Below, piece after piece: positions 1 through 11,375 of a stretch of 64,000 nt of DNA (within the stretch, counting starts at the first letter, position 1; every line of letters starts with the position of its first letter). The DNA is from Oscillospiraceae bacterium (GTDB lineage Bacteria > Bacillota > Clostridia > Oscillospirales > Oscillospiraceae). The notes beneath the pieces are model-generated. The model searched no databases and was not told the origin of the DNA. It saw nothing but the letters and a program-made list of their open reading frames with translations. Made by a program: the position numbers and the translations under genes. The stretch lies in contig JAHHRW010000001.1 in NCBI GenBank assembly GCA_020025575.1, forward strand, positions 186,001 to 250,000. Reading direction: 5' to 3'.

Positions 1-103
1 TATACTCTTTTTTCTATTTTATCATAATGATCGCTCTTTCGCAACATGGGACAGACAAGCCAAATGGATACCAAAAATTTTCCTGACAATTTTCAAAAAA
101 AGC

Positions 104-132
104 TTGCATCTTAAGCGAAATTATGATAGTAT
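104..132 (+). promoter_or_regulatory. Sigma-A promoter of tRNA-Pro(GGG)
   Basis: TTGCAT (104-109) and TAGTAT (127-132) are separated by 17 bases. The likely start of transcription is about 20 bases before the tRNA. The -10 is one base off TATAAT. Positions 1-103 hold no gene that I can support. Confidence 0.6.
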
Positions 133-159
133 ATCTAAGTTGTCAAGTGAATAGCATAT

Positions 160-236
160 CCGGGTGTGGCGAAGTTTGGTATCGCGCTTGAATGGGGTTC
201 AAGAGGCCGCTGGTTCGAATCCAGTCACTCGGACCA
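160..236 (+). tRNA. tRNA-Pro, anticodon GGG
   Basis: A 77-base cloverleaf ending in an encoded CCA. The acceptor stem ccgggtg pairs with cactcgg (one G-U). The anticodon stem cttga/tcaag encloses the loop atggggt, giving anticodon GGG, which reads CCC and CCU proline codons. The T loop ttcgaat is canonical. A sister tRNA-Pro(CGG) with a nearly identical D arm lies at 51859-51935, so the two genes probably share ancestry. Confidence 0.95.
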
Positions 237-237
237 T

Positions 238-292
238 GCAGAGTGTCCTTATAGGATTTGAGAAAATCTTGTAATGGACACTCTGCTTTTTT
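238..292 (+). terminator. Intrinsic terminator after tRNA-Pro(GGG)
   Basis: A perfect 11-bp stem, gcagagtgtcc (238-248) with ggacactctgc (276-286), is followed by six T. It begins one base after the tRNA CCA end. Confidence 0.85.
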
Positions 293-405
293 ATTCTCAA
301 AATCAACTTGCCATTTTCCAATATGCTTTGTCTGTTGCATACATTGACTGAATTTTGGGCAAAAGTTCTTCGAATCTGTGTATAGTCCCATTTGGGCATA
401 ACGAT

Positions 406-443
406 ACCCCCTGATGTAGCAATCCTACATCAGGGGGTGTTTT
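406..443 (+). terminator. Second strong hairpin terminator
   Basis: A perfect 14-bp stem (406-419 with 425-438), loop caatc, followed by gtttt on the plus strand. On the minus strand there is no T tract, so it fits plus-strand transcription best, although it may also block read-through from the minus-strand genes that end at 496. Between 293 and 405 I see no coding gene. Confidence 0.6.
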
Positions 444-495
444 GTCTATTGACCATTCCTGTTCAATAAACATCCGTGGGGATTTCTATTGGCCA

Positions 496-1668
496 TTATT
501 TACTGGTGACCTGCTTTTTCTGTCTGGACAGGAGCCAGGCTGTCGCCGCTGAAACGCAAGGCACTGTCCAGATAATGCCCATACTGCCTGCTACACTGCG
601 CACCAACTCCGTGGCTACGAAGTCCGTATTCATCAGCTGTGTAAATGAAACTTGATAGGAGTAAATCAGTACCATCATGTTCAGGCTTGAACCTGCAAAG
701 GCCAACACCAGTGTATTGGCCATGGTGCCGGTAGCGTCTCTGCCCACATGCATTCCAGAACGGAACAGCTCCATTCCGGTGATGTCCGAACGTTTCTGTT
801 TCAACTCTGCCATAGCAGATGCCACGCTCATAGCGGTATCCATCACGGCACCCTCAGCAGCAATCAGAATGCCGCTTAGCAACAGGCCGTTGAGTTTCAG
901 TCCGTAGTCGCCTCTTGCAAGAATCAGGCCCTCTGCCTCCTCCATCTGGTATGCAGATGCGTGAACTAGGTGTGCGGCGAAATAGCCCAGTACGGCCGCA
1001 GCAGCAATGCCACAGATGCAGCCGATTGCTGCACCGACCATCTTCGGCTGCCAGCCGCCCAGCAGGTAAAAGCAAAGCGTACTGGTTACACCAACCAGAA
1101 GGATGGTGATCGGAACTGTGGGGAAACCCTTCAGTGCCAGTGGCAATAGCAGCCAGACTATACATACAAACGTGAAAATCAGACCCACAAGTGCCCGGAA
1201 TCCCTGCCAGCCTCCGATCATAATCACAGACAGTGCGAACAGTGCAATCAGGAAAAAGATTGCAGGAACCCGGTTGTAATTATACACCGATACCTGATAC
1301 TTACCCACACCGTTGGTGTCAATTCGTACGCTTATGGTGTCCTGCAGTCTTGTCTCCACATTGTACATTGCACTGAAGAAATTTTCTGTCTGGACCACAT
1401 CTCCGGCGTAACGGCCGGTGAGAATCTCCAACTCCAGAATCTGCTTGCCACGCAGACGGCCTTCTATCGAAGGGTCCTGCTGTGTGTCATCTGTCAGGAT
1501 ATCCACAACACGGGCCGTTTCATATTCCACACCGCTGTCGTCGGTAATCGTATAGCCCTCCCAGCCACTGTTGGCCCAGACAATTGCCCAAGCCAACAGG
1601 CACAGGAAAACGACCAAAACAACAATTTTCCGGGGATCTATTCGTTTTTTGAGTTCGTTTACCTTCAT
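496..1668 (-). CDS. YibE/F-like multi-pass membrane protein
   Basis: A 390-residue integral membrane protein of the YibE/F-like family, whose transport or signalling role is not established. One membrane segment lies near residues 15-33. An extracytoplasmic domain follows (about 34-130), rich in beta-type sequence and ending in YNYNRVPAIFF. From about 133 to 380 there is a dense series of hydrophobic helices with the family's conserved Gly- and Asp-bearing loops (GAVMDTAMSVASAM, HVGRDATGTMANTL). It starts 13 bases after the stop of the giant surface protein gene, so the two are probably co-transcribed. No clear ribosome binding site is visible, which suggests translation from read-through or coupling. 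The family call is fairly secure from the loop motifs; the function is unknown. Confidence 0.8.
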   Translation of the reverse strand: MKVNELKKRIDPRKIVVLVVFLCLLAWAIVWANSGWEGYTITDDSGVEYETARVVDILTDDTQQDPSIEGRLRGKQILELEILTGRYAGDVVQTENFFSAMYNVETRLQDTISVRIDTNGVGKYQVSVYNYNRVPAIFFLIALFALSVIMIGGWQGFRALVGLIFTFVCIVWLLLPLALKGFPTVPITILLVGVTSTLCFYLLGGWQPKMVGAAIGCICGIAAAAVLGYFAAHLVHASAYQMEEAEGLILARGDYGLKLNGLLLSGILIAAEGAVMDTAMSVASAMAELKQKRSDITGMELFRSGMHVGRDATGTMANTLVLAFAGSSLNMMVLIYSYQVSFTQLMNTDFVATELVRSVAGSMGIIWTVPCVSAATAWLLSRQKKQVTSK

Positions 1669-1681
1669 TGATTATGATCGA

Positions 1682-4600
1682 TTATCCTTTGCTTTTCTTT
1701 TTGTGACCCATCACAAGGTATCCGGCAACAGCAAGGGCTGCCAGCATCAGTGATGCAAACAGAACAGTCTGATTCTGATCGCCAGTAGCAGGCGTATTAC
1801 CGCTGACAGGCAACTTCGGCAGGACCTTGGTTTCGGTGTATCCACAGAGGCAGACACCTGTCATCTGACCTTCTGTATCCTTTGTTGCCTCCTTAGTGGT
1901 ATGCCATGTCATGGTATGCGTATGCGTTTCAGGAACAGCAGGATCAGTGGGGGCATTAGGTTCTGTGGGAACGCTGGGGTCAGTAGGAACACTGGGTTCT
2001 GTGGGAACACTGGGCTCAGTGGGAGCGCTGGGTTCTGTGGGAACACTAGGCTCTGTGGGAACACTGGGTTCTGTAGGTGTTACCGGCTTGGATACTGCCT
2101 TAATTTCATCGCAGTCTCTGACTCTCAGTACCGGAACAGATACATCAGAAGATCCCTCCGGATGCATATACAGTAAGCCAACTGCAGAAACAGTTTCTCC
2201 AACCTTTACAGTGGATGCCAGTTCATTCTTACCCGTTGTGCCGGAGCGAATATAGCCGTCGATGAAGACCTTTGCTTCCTTGCCGGTTTCATCCTTCACA
2301 ACAAACTGGGAAACGCCGACACCATCGGTTGCCACATCTACACTGACAACCTCACCCTGTACCTGAATCAGGTAGCCGCCGTTCTTTGCATAATCCATGG
2401 CCTGATCACAGGTCATCTTGGTGGGTTCGTAGATCTTGGGATCCTTGTCCAGAATCTTATAGGACATAACCTGAAGTTCTCTGTCGCCCTGATATTCGTC
2501 CACATAACCGACAATTTCAATGGGAGTGCCCAGTTTAACGCCAGCCTGTGCGAACGGGAAGATATTGATACCTGTGGTTTCGTCCTGAACGTAAATGGAG
2601 TCGAAGAATGTGTTGTCTTTGTTATCGGTACCTGCTGTGACATAGCCCTGAATGCGGAACACATCGTCCAGATTGCCATCCCGGGCTTCCCTGACGGTGC
2701 TCAGCGGCAGTTCTACACGCACAGCATCCATAATATTTTCGATGATGGTACGGTTTGCATAGGGCAGATCCCAGATGTTATCCATTTCTGCCTTCACTTC
2801 GAAGTCAGAGACAAACACACCGCCGGCTGCAAAGATGGTACCGCCGTAGGCAGTATCCTCAGATGCCAGGAATACTGCTTGGTCTCTGGGGGTAACGATG
2901 TGGTAGCCACGATCATCATCTGTTTCGATCTCGTCTGTGATGCCAATGCCGTCCTCGTCAGAGTCTACAGAATAGGTAGTGTCAAAACCTCTGACCAGCC
3001 ATGTGCCATTGCCCGGATTTACGGTACAACCGGAGTACTGGCTGTACTTCTGACCTTCCACAATACCTGCAGTCCACTTAGAATCAGCGTTGAAGGTCTC
3101 AGGATACAGACGATAGAACTGTCCGCCATTGTTGACTGGATCATATACTTCGTCATCGTTGATGGTCATACTGGAACCGATGGCTGCAAGCAGTCTGTTC
3201 TGCTGAGCTGCTGTGTGGCCATCTGCACCAAAGGTTGCACCCTTGTCCTGATAGTCTGCGAGGCCTGTTACAATCACACTGCCTCCCCGCTCTACATAAT
3301 CCTTCACCAGGTTCAGGAAGCTATCCTCATAGAGTTTCGCCTCATAGTCGCCGCTGCCCTTGGAGTCAGGCTTTCTTGCGGGAGCAGAGATAATCAGCAG
3401 ATCACAGTTATCCAGTATCTCCTTTGTGATTTCATCTTCCACAACCTTGACCTCAATATGACTTTCAGCCGCAATCTGGGGAAGGTTATTCATGTTACCG
3501 CTGTAGTAACCGGAAACATAGTCATTGTTGTGAGTTCCATCCACAACAACATGGGTGACCATGTCCGCAGTTACAAATGTCAGGTCCAGCTTTTCCTTAT
3601 AGACTTTCTGAACACCATTCAAAGATGCTGTTACGATTGCATAAATCTCAGCGGAACCAATGTTCTTATTGGTGTACGCAAAGCGATAGGATGCTGTACC
3701 CATTGCATCAACCTGAGTCAGGTCGGTCAGATCGGCTGTGTGGATAGGCTCGTCATTCATGGTGAATTCGATCTTCTCCAGAGCCAGAGGTGTTTTTTCG
3801 TTGTTATACAGGTTCAGTGTCAGATTCACGGGCTGATTCTGAACAGGCAGAACTGCGTCACTTTCAAAACTGGAGATACCCACAGCTTCAACCTCACCTG
3901 TCCAGACAGGCGCTGTTACGGCAATATCACCGTCAGCCTGAGTAACCTTAATATAGTAGTAGGAGTAGCTGTTGTTCAGATTGAAGGTAACGGTGTCCTG
4001 ATTGCCGGAAACCGTCTGGGATGCAGCAGTAAGGCCGCCGTTTACGATTACCTCAACTTTGCCAATGGATGCGTCGGTCGCATCGGAAAGCTGAACGGAA
4101 ATGGCAATTGGATCGCCCTGCGCAACATCCAGCTGGGAGCCCATAACCTGATCGTTGAGGGTGTAATAGATGTTCAGGTCATTATCTTCCGTTGCATAAA
4201 CACGGTAGTTACGCATTGCATCGTAGATGCCCTCACGGGTCAGGGAGTCTGCCAGCACAACACTTCTTGCTGTATTGGCATCACCCCAGCGGCCCTTGTG
4301 GTTATCCTGGTTGTTGGAGGGCGCCACATGCCAGCCCTTGTCCAGCGCACGGGTGTAGTACTCGTAGCTGGGGAAATAACCGGAGGAGCCAATTGCACCT
4401 TCGCCGTTGCCAACCTCAATCAAAGTAATCAGCTGGTCAATCTCTGTATCATAATGTGCAAAGTCGCTGAAGTCACCAAAGCTGGTGCCGGGGTGGTTAA
4501 ACTGGCTGATGGAGGAAGAATCCTGCTTCAGCGCTGCGTAGTAATTCTGCAGTGCAGTTGCGTAGGTCTTATATTCACTTTGCGTACGGCTCTGGAATCC

Positions 4601-7600
4601 ATCGGTGTTAAAGGTGTTAATGTGACCCAGGCCGTTGGACCAGGTCATTTCAAAACCATACAGGCCGACGAAATCATCTGTAGTGTACTTCTCAGCAAGC
4701 TGATGACCCTCTACCCACTCCTGGCTCATGGAACCGTTGAGAATGGATGCATTGTCAGCGTTATCAAAAGAGTTGGAATGGTCCGTTACCGCCAGGAAGT
4801 CCAGATTCTCCACATCATCTGCATATGCAAATGCATCATCACAGGAGCCTGCACCATCAGAGTAGTTGGTGTGGGAGTGCAGCTGGCCGAAGTAGGTATT
4901 GTACTGTGCCGAGTCACGCTCGGTAAAGGTACGCTCAACCTCGGTACCGGTCTCAAAGCCTTCCTTTTCACCGTAGGCACGGATAACACACTTTTCAAAG
5001 CCTTTTTCCAGTTTGACGGGATCGGTGTACTGGGTATATTCGCTAAAGGTGATACCGTCCTTGCTCATTGCATAGAAAATCACAGCACCCTCAGTGTCAC
5101 AGCTCAGTTTAATCTCGATGGAATTCTCGGGGATATACACGCTGCCGCCATTGGGGTTCATCTTTACAGTTTCTACAGTACCGGCACTGTAATGGTACAG
5201 CAGAACAACAGAGTCCTTTCTTCCCTCGCTGGCAGCCTTCACTTCCAGATCACAGGGCAGGCTCTCCAGCACGGGTTTCTTTTCTGGATCGTAGGTCATC
5301 CACTGGCCGCGGTTCATGCGGTAGCTAATTACAGCACCCTCTGTTGCGTTGGCCATGGTCAGCTCTGTGCCGACTGCCTGAGCCTCACTATTATCCGGGG
5401 TAACTGCCACGAAACCGGTGATCGCATCGGATACGATGGGGCTGCCGGACAATTCAACGGAATCAAAACGGGTGGTGCCGCTGATTTTGCTGTCCTTTCC
5501 ATCGCATCTGTTGGTTCCAGGTACCAGACGAATATACAGTGATTCGGCATTTTCAGCACCCTTGGGTACATCGAAGGAGAAATTAATATACTCACCGGGG
5601 TTCATTGCAGTTTTTGCAATACCATCTGCAATATCTCCTTCTTTGACCCCAGAATCCACAACGCTGCTGTTGCCTTCTTCGTCCTTACCCCACTTTTCCC
5701 ACTTATAGCTATATGCGCCGGTGGTGAAGTCGGCGAATGTTGTGCCGTCAGTGGAATACTGCAGCTTATACTCAGCAGCGGCAGACTTGGTTGCACGCAG
5801 ACGGAAACTGAGGGTCATCTCGGCCCATCCTGCAGTGGAAAGAGCCATCTGCATATAGTCGCCTTCAGCTGCACCGATCTTTTCACCGCCCATGTAGTAA
5901 AGCGGTGCATCATCCTGGCCGCCCTTGGTATAAGGAACAGCGGAATTGCCGTTTGCAACAACGGTATAAATTGCATTTTCGTCCAGTTCATCGCCAGAGG
6001 TATAACGGTCGCCCAATACCTGAGTCTTGTTTTCGACGTTGGTCATACCGCCCCACTGGGCGATGGAGTGTACAATGCTGGTATCCACGGAGAATTGGGT
6101 ATCGTCCTTAACGACTTCCTCTGCCAGTGTGTTTCTCAGCTGAATCGTAGTCTTGTATGCGCTCACAGCGGCGCTGACAGTAACGGTGTCGCCCTTCTTG
6201 ATATTCCATTCGCCATTGGTCTTGCCGATGATGGCCTTGTAGAGTTGAATCATATTGGTGCCATCTGTCAGCTTGACATTGGGGTTCGTGTATGCGCCGT
6301 TGTTGTCATAGACTTCTTCGACCTTGAGGCCGGACAGTGTCACATAGGTGCACAGGTCAGCAGAGGTCAGCTTGTCAATCGTGGTTTCCTTAGCAGTCAG
6401 TTTCATGCCGGAGGACATGACAACTGTTGCAGAACCCAACTGCGGAATGCCATTGAACTCTGCGCGCTTGCCAGTGGCAATTACGGTATCGCCCAGAGAA
6501 ACCCCTTCCAGGCTTTCACTGGGACGCAGGCAGATACCACCGGTGGTATCCTGCACATAGATGTTCTGTCCGTCAATCAGCGTAACAACGCCCTTGACCT
6601 TGGCCTGCTGGTTGGTTTCCAGTGCCAGAGCCTCCTTGATGGTAATTGCACCTTCAGCGTCATCCTTGCCCGTCCAAATCAGGCTCAGGGTATTGCTCTT
6701 GTCTTCACCTACAGAGGCCTGAACCAGCAGTGTATGCTCCCCTGCAGATGCATCTGCGGGCAGCGTGTATGTATTGCCCTCCAGAGTGACCCAATCCGAC
6801 TGGTCAACCTTTACCTGATATACCGTTCCGGCAGTCTCAGGTTCTACAGCGAAGGTAAGAGTTGCGCCCGCTTTTAGCTCGCCGGTATAGGACAGGTTCA
6901 GGGCAGCCTTACTTACGCCGACAATATCGCCTTCTACAGAACGCAGTTGGTAACCCTTAAAGTCACCGATAACAGCAGTTACATTCACCGTGTCGCCTGT
7001 GGCAATGCCATCAAGGGCTGGGCCATTGTAAATATTGATGCTGCTGCCATCCTGACTCAGTACAGTGTTCCTGTCGACAGTTTCACCCAGCACGGCATTT
7101 TCAATCCATACACGGGTGCTTTCCAGGTTCCCGGTTTCCTGGTCTGCCAGAATCTCTGCAATCGTGACAGTCTTGACAGGCAGCTCAGCGGTGCCGACCT
7201 TGGTATAGGTGTCAACAGGGTTCAGCTGCTCCAGTCCGTTATATGTCCCCCGGGTGCCAGTAGCCTGAACCACATCACCCAGTGCTACATCCTCGGGAAC
7301 TGCGCTCATGCGCACGCAGATGCCTGCAGTTTCATCCTGTACAATTACATTCTTGCCGTCCAGGAAAATTACGGTTCCCTCTACCGTAATCTTTTCGGTA
7401 CCCACTTCCATAGCCTTTGCCTCAGCAATGGTAACGGCACCGCCAGAAATGGTGTAGGAGTCTTCCAGAATTTGAGAATCCACGCCGTCCATTGCGGCGA
7501 CAATCTTAACAGTGTGGTTTCCTGCAGTTCCCTGCTCAGGCAGCGTCAGCTGGTTGCCAGTCAGGTTTGTCCATTCTCCCTCATCAATCTGACAGCGGTA

Positions 7601-8293
7601 GGAGATCTCACCAACCTGAGTCTGATCGGTCATGGAAGAAGTGTCAACCGACAATGTCAGCACGCCGCCGGGAATCCACTGGCCATCTGCCATCGGAGTC
7701 AGGTCAGCGAAGGTGACCTCTACAGGGGCCTGAACTTCTTCAGACAGTTTCCAGAAACTCAGCATCTGGTCGGCAGTATTGCCGGTGGTGTTTACATAGG
7801 CTCTCCAGTCAGGCTTGTCCGCATACACACCCAGATAGCGGTTTGTACCCAAATGTTTCAGGTAGCCTGTCTCCAGATCCACTGTCCAGACATTATCATC
7901 ATTCTTGCCAACCCGAACACCATTGTTGCTATTCGTTGAATACAGCCATGTGTCCGTTGCTCCGGCAGGATGAATCACCATTCCGGTTTCTACCGGTTCA
8001 ATATTCCAGGAAATATCATCCTTGTCGATACTGGTCATTGTATCGCCCGTAACGGTTACCGTCGGAGCGATGGGCGCGGTTTTTGTTCCGCCTGTGTTGG
8101 TCAATGCCCAGCTTGTACCTTCCCTTGTCATGGTAATTGCGATGACATCGGTAGACTGAATTTCTTCAGGTGTCACCTTTGTCCAGTTAACGGTGCCAGA
8201 TTCCGCAAAAACAGAAACCGGTACCAGTGAGAAACAGAGTGCAGCAGATAACAGTATTGCTAACATCCGTTTGCACCCATTGAAATGTTTCAT
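1682..8293 (-). CDS. Giant cell-surface protein with PHP phosphoesterase domain
   Basis: A 2203-residue secreted protein. Visible in order: signal peptide (1-31, ending VFAES); beta domains; two related OB-like modules (about 290-455 and 545-720) sharing phrases such as VQDETAGICVRM and VQDTTGGICLRP; a chitobiase-C-type segment (about 1045-1125); a PHP domain (about 1130-1375) with QLHSHTNYSDG, AVTDHSN, FNHPG and NQDNHKGRW, which supply the metal-binding His and Asp residues of CehA/McbA-type PHP proteins; beta domains; a ThuA/GATase-like Rossmann segment (about 1577-1850); two more OB-like modules (about 1870-2065); a PTEPSV repeat (about 2070-2117); and a tail with TPATGD, a hydrophobic helix and KKKSKG. 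The tail resembles a non-LPXTG sortase signal; no sortase is in the window. Likely role: extracellular hydrolysis of a phosphoester or nucleic acid, which is inference. The opposite strand carries a long open frame, judged a shadow. Confidence 0.85.
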   Translation of the reverse strand: MKHFNGCKRMLAILLSAALCFSLVPVSVFAESGTVNWTKVTPEEIQSTDVIAITMTREGTSWALTNTGGTKTAPIAPTVTVTGDTMTSIDKDDISWNIEPVETGMVIHPAGATDTWLYSTNSNNGVRVGKNDDNVWTVDLETGYLKHLGTNRYLGVYADKPDWRAYVNTTGNTADQMLSFWKLSEEVQAPVEVTFADLTPMADGQWIPGGVLTLSVDTSSMTDQTQVGEISYRCQIDEGEWTNLTGNQLTLPEQGTAGNHTVKIVAAMDGVDSQILEDSYTISGGAVTIAEAKAMEVGTEKITVEGTVIFLDGKNVIVQDETAGICVRMSAVPEDVALGDVVQATGTRGTYNGLEQLNPVDTYTKVGTAELPVKTVTIAEILADQETGNLESTRVWIENAVLGETVDRNTVLSQDGSSINIYNGPALDGIATGDTVNVTAVIGDFKGYQLRSVEGDIVGVSKAALNLSYTGELKAGATLTFAVEPETAGTVYQVKVDQSDWVTLEGNTYTLPADASAGEHTLLVQASVGEDKSNTLSLIWTGKDDAEGAITIKEALALETNQQAKVKGVVTLIDGQNIYVQDTTGGICLRPSESLEGVSLGDTVIATGKRAEFNGIPQLGSATVVMSSGMKLTAKETTIDKLTSADLCTYVTLSGLKVEEVYDNNGAYTNPNVKLTDGTNMIQLYKAIIGKTNGEWNIKKGDTVTVSAAVSAYKTTIQLRNTLAEEVVKDDTQFSVDTSIVHSIAQWGGMTNVENKTQVLGDRYTSGDELDENAIYTVVANGNSAVPYTKGGQDDAPLYYMGGEKIGAAEGDYMQMALSTAGWAEMTLSFRLRATKSAAAEYKLQYSTDGTTFADFTTGAYSYKWEKWGKDEEGNSSVVDSGVKEGDIADGIAKTAMNPGEYINFSFDVPKGAENAESLYIRLVPGTNRCDGKDSKISGTTRFDSVELSGSPIVSDAITGFVAVTPDNSEAQAVGTELTMANATEGAVISYRMNRGQWMTYDPEKKPVLESLPCDLEVKAASEGRKDSVVLLYHYSAGTVETVKMNPNGGSVYIPENSIEIKLSCDTEGAVIFYAMSKDGITFSEYTQYTDPVKLEKGFEKCVIRAYGEKEGFETGTEVERTFTERDSAQYNTYFGQLHSHTNYSDGAGSCDDAFAYADDVENLDFLAVTDHSNSFDNADNASILNGSMSQEWVEGHQLAEKYTTDDFVGLYGFEMTWSNGLGHINTFNTDGFQSRTQSEYKTYATALQNYYAALKQDSSSISQFNHPGTSFGDFSDFAHYDTEIDQLITLIEVGNGEGAIGSSGYFPSYEYYTRALDKGWHVAPSNNQDNHKGRWGDANTARSVVLADSLTREGIYDAMRNYRVYATEDNDLNIYYTLNDQVMGSQLDVAQGDPIAISVQLSDATDASIGKVEVIVNGGLTAASQTVSGNQDTVTFNLNNSYSYYYIKVTQADGDIAVTAPVWTGEVEAVGISSFESDAVLPVQNQPVNLTLNLYNNEKTPLALEKIEFTMNDEPIHTADLTDLTQVDAMGTASYRFAYTNKNIGSAEIYAIVTASLNGVQKVYKEKLDLTFVTADMVTHVVVDGTHNNDYVSGYYSGNMNNLPQIAAESHIEVKVVEDEITKEILDNCDLLIISAPARKPDSKGSGDYEAKLYEDSFLNLVKDYVERGGSVIVTGLADYQDKGATFGADGHTAAQQNRLLAAIGSSMTINDDEVYDPVNNGGQFYRLYPETFNADSKWTAGIVEGQKYSQYSGCTVNPGNGTWLVRGFDTTYSVDSDEDGIGITDEIETDDDRGYHIVTPRDQAVFLASEDTAYGGTIFAAGGVFVSDFEVKAEMDNIWDLPYANRTIIENIMDAVRVELPLSTVREARDGNLDDVFRIQGYVTAGTDNKDNTFFDSIYVQDETTGINIFPFAQAGVKLGTPIEIVGYVDEYQGDRELQVMSYKILDKDPKIYEPTKMTCDQAMDYAKNGGYLIQVQGEVVSVDVATDGVGVSQFVVKDETGKEAKVFIDGYIRSGTTGKNELASTVKVGETVSAVGLLYMHPEGSSDVSVPVLRVRDCDEIKAVSKPVTPTEPSVPTEPSVPTEPSAPTEPSVPTEPSVPTDPSVPTEPNAPTDPAVPETHTHTMTWHTTKEATKDTEGQMTGVCLCGYTETKVLPKLPVSGNTPATGDQNQTVLFASLMLAALAVAGYLVMGHKKKSKG
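1941..2084 (-). repeat. Eight tandem 18-bp repeats encoding PTEPSV
   Basis: Eight in-frame 18-bp units (consensus on plus strand ggttctgtgggaacactg) encode a Pro/Thr/Glu/Ser hexad wall spacer just before the C-terminal sorting region of the giant surface protein. Units differ by a few bases, mainly at third codon positions. Copy number could vary between strains without breaking the frame. Confidence 0.95.
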
Positions 8294-8373
8294 TTCATTA
8301 CCCTCCTTTTATAATTTCTCGGAAACGATGTGGTTCCGCATAGGCATAAAGCATTACACTCTACACCATTGTA

Positions 8374-8382
8374 ATTATAGCA
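8374..8382 (-). promoter_or_regulatory. Extended -10 promoter for the giant surface protein
   Basis: On the minus strand TGCTATAAT gives a perfect -10 with the extended TG motif. No good -35 stands 17 bases upstream. It lies about 80 bases before the ATG at 8293, which has an AAAGGAGGGTAA ribosome site. Confidence 0.6.
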
Positions 8383-8522
8383 TATTATCCATCTGATGCT
8401 ACATATATTTTTAAGAAATTACACATTTTTTACATAAAAATTTCACACATTCCCCGCCGCAGGCATTTAACTATTTCTGCTAATGAGCATAATTGTCCCG
8501 GTAACTGGCCTAAAAGAGAAAG

Positions 8523-8555
8523 AATGCCGCAGGGCATGTGCGCTGCGGCATTTTT
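8523..8555 (+). terminator. Hairpin terminator between giant gene and ligA
   Basis: The 10-bp stem aatgccgcag / ctgcggcatt is followed by TTTTT on the plus strand. No plus-strand gene precedes it, so it may act as a bidirectional barrier. The rest of 8383-8736 holds no gene that I can support. Confidence 0.5.
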
Positions 8556-8585
8556 ACCGATATACCGATATATACCGATATATCG
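8555..8585. repeat. Short AT-rich tandem repeat (taccgatata)
   Basis: Three imperfect copies of a 10-base unit, taccgatata, directly follow the hairpin at 8523-8555. Function unknown; possibly a slippage product. Confidence 0.7.
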
Positions 8586-8664
8586 TATGATAGAATGGAC
8601 GTGGATTCAATATAAACGTCTTATGTGCGTATAACGCCTGCATAATGCTTAGGTACATAAAGGT

Positions 8665-8701
8665 AACCCGGCATCCAGGCGTAAAGCTGGATGCCGGGGT
8701 T
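8665..8701 (-). terminator. Probable terminator of ligA
   Basis: A long GC-rich stem (aacccggcatccag with ctggatgccggggtt, one bulge) lies 36 bases beyond the ligA stop. The T tract on the minus strand is weak (ttacctttat). Confidence 0.55.
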
Positions 8702-8736
8702 CAATATCAGGAAATTTTTCTGAAAACAATCCATCT

Positions 8737-11332
<2,596 letters not shown>

Positions 11333-11375
11333 AGCATCCCCTCCGGAATAAGCTATGAGAAAAACAGCCGAATCA

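Noticed and set aside
143..399. Minus-strand frames across tRNA-Pro(GGG).
   Set aside because: They translate the tRNA antisense; a well-known artefact (IRTSGLLNPIQARYQTSP-like peptide).
2879..5542. An 887-residue open frame on the plus strand, antisense to the giant surface gene.
   Set aside because: No ribosome site or domain; its composition (long runs of Val/Ile/Cys/Gly, no recognisable motif) is what the reverse of a biased coding frame gives.
6068..7939. Further long plus-strand frames (269 and 330 residues) antisense to the same gene.
   Set aside because: Same reasoning; shadows of the minus-strand coding frame.
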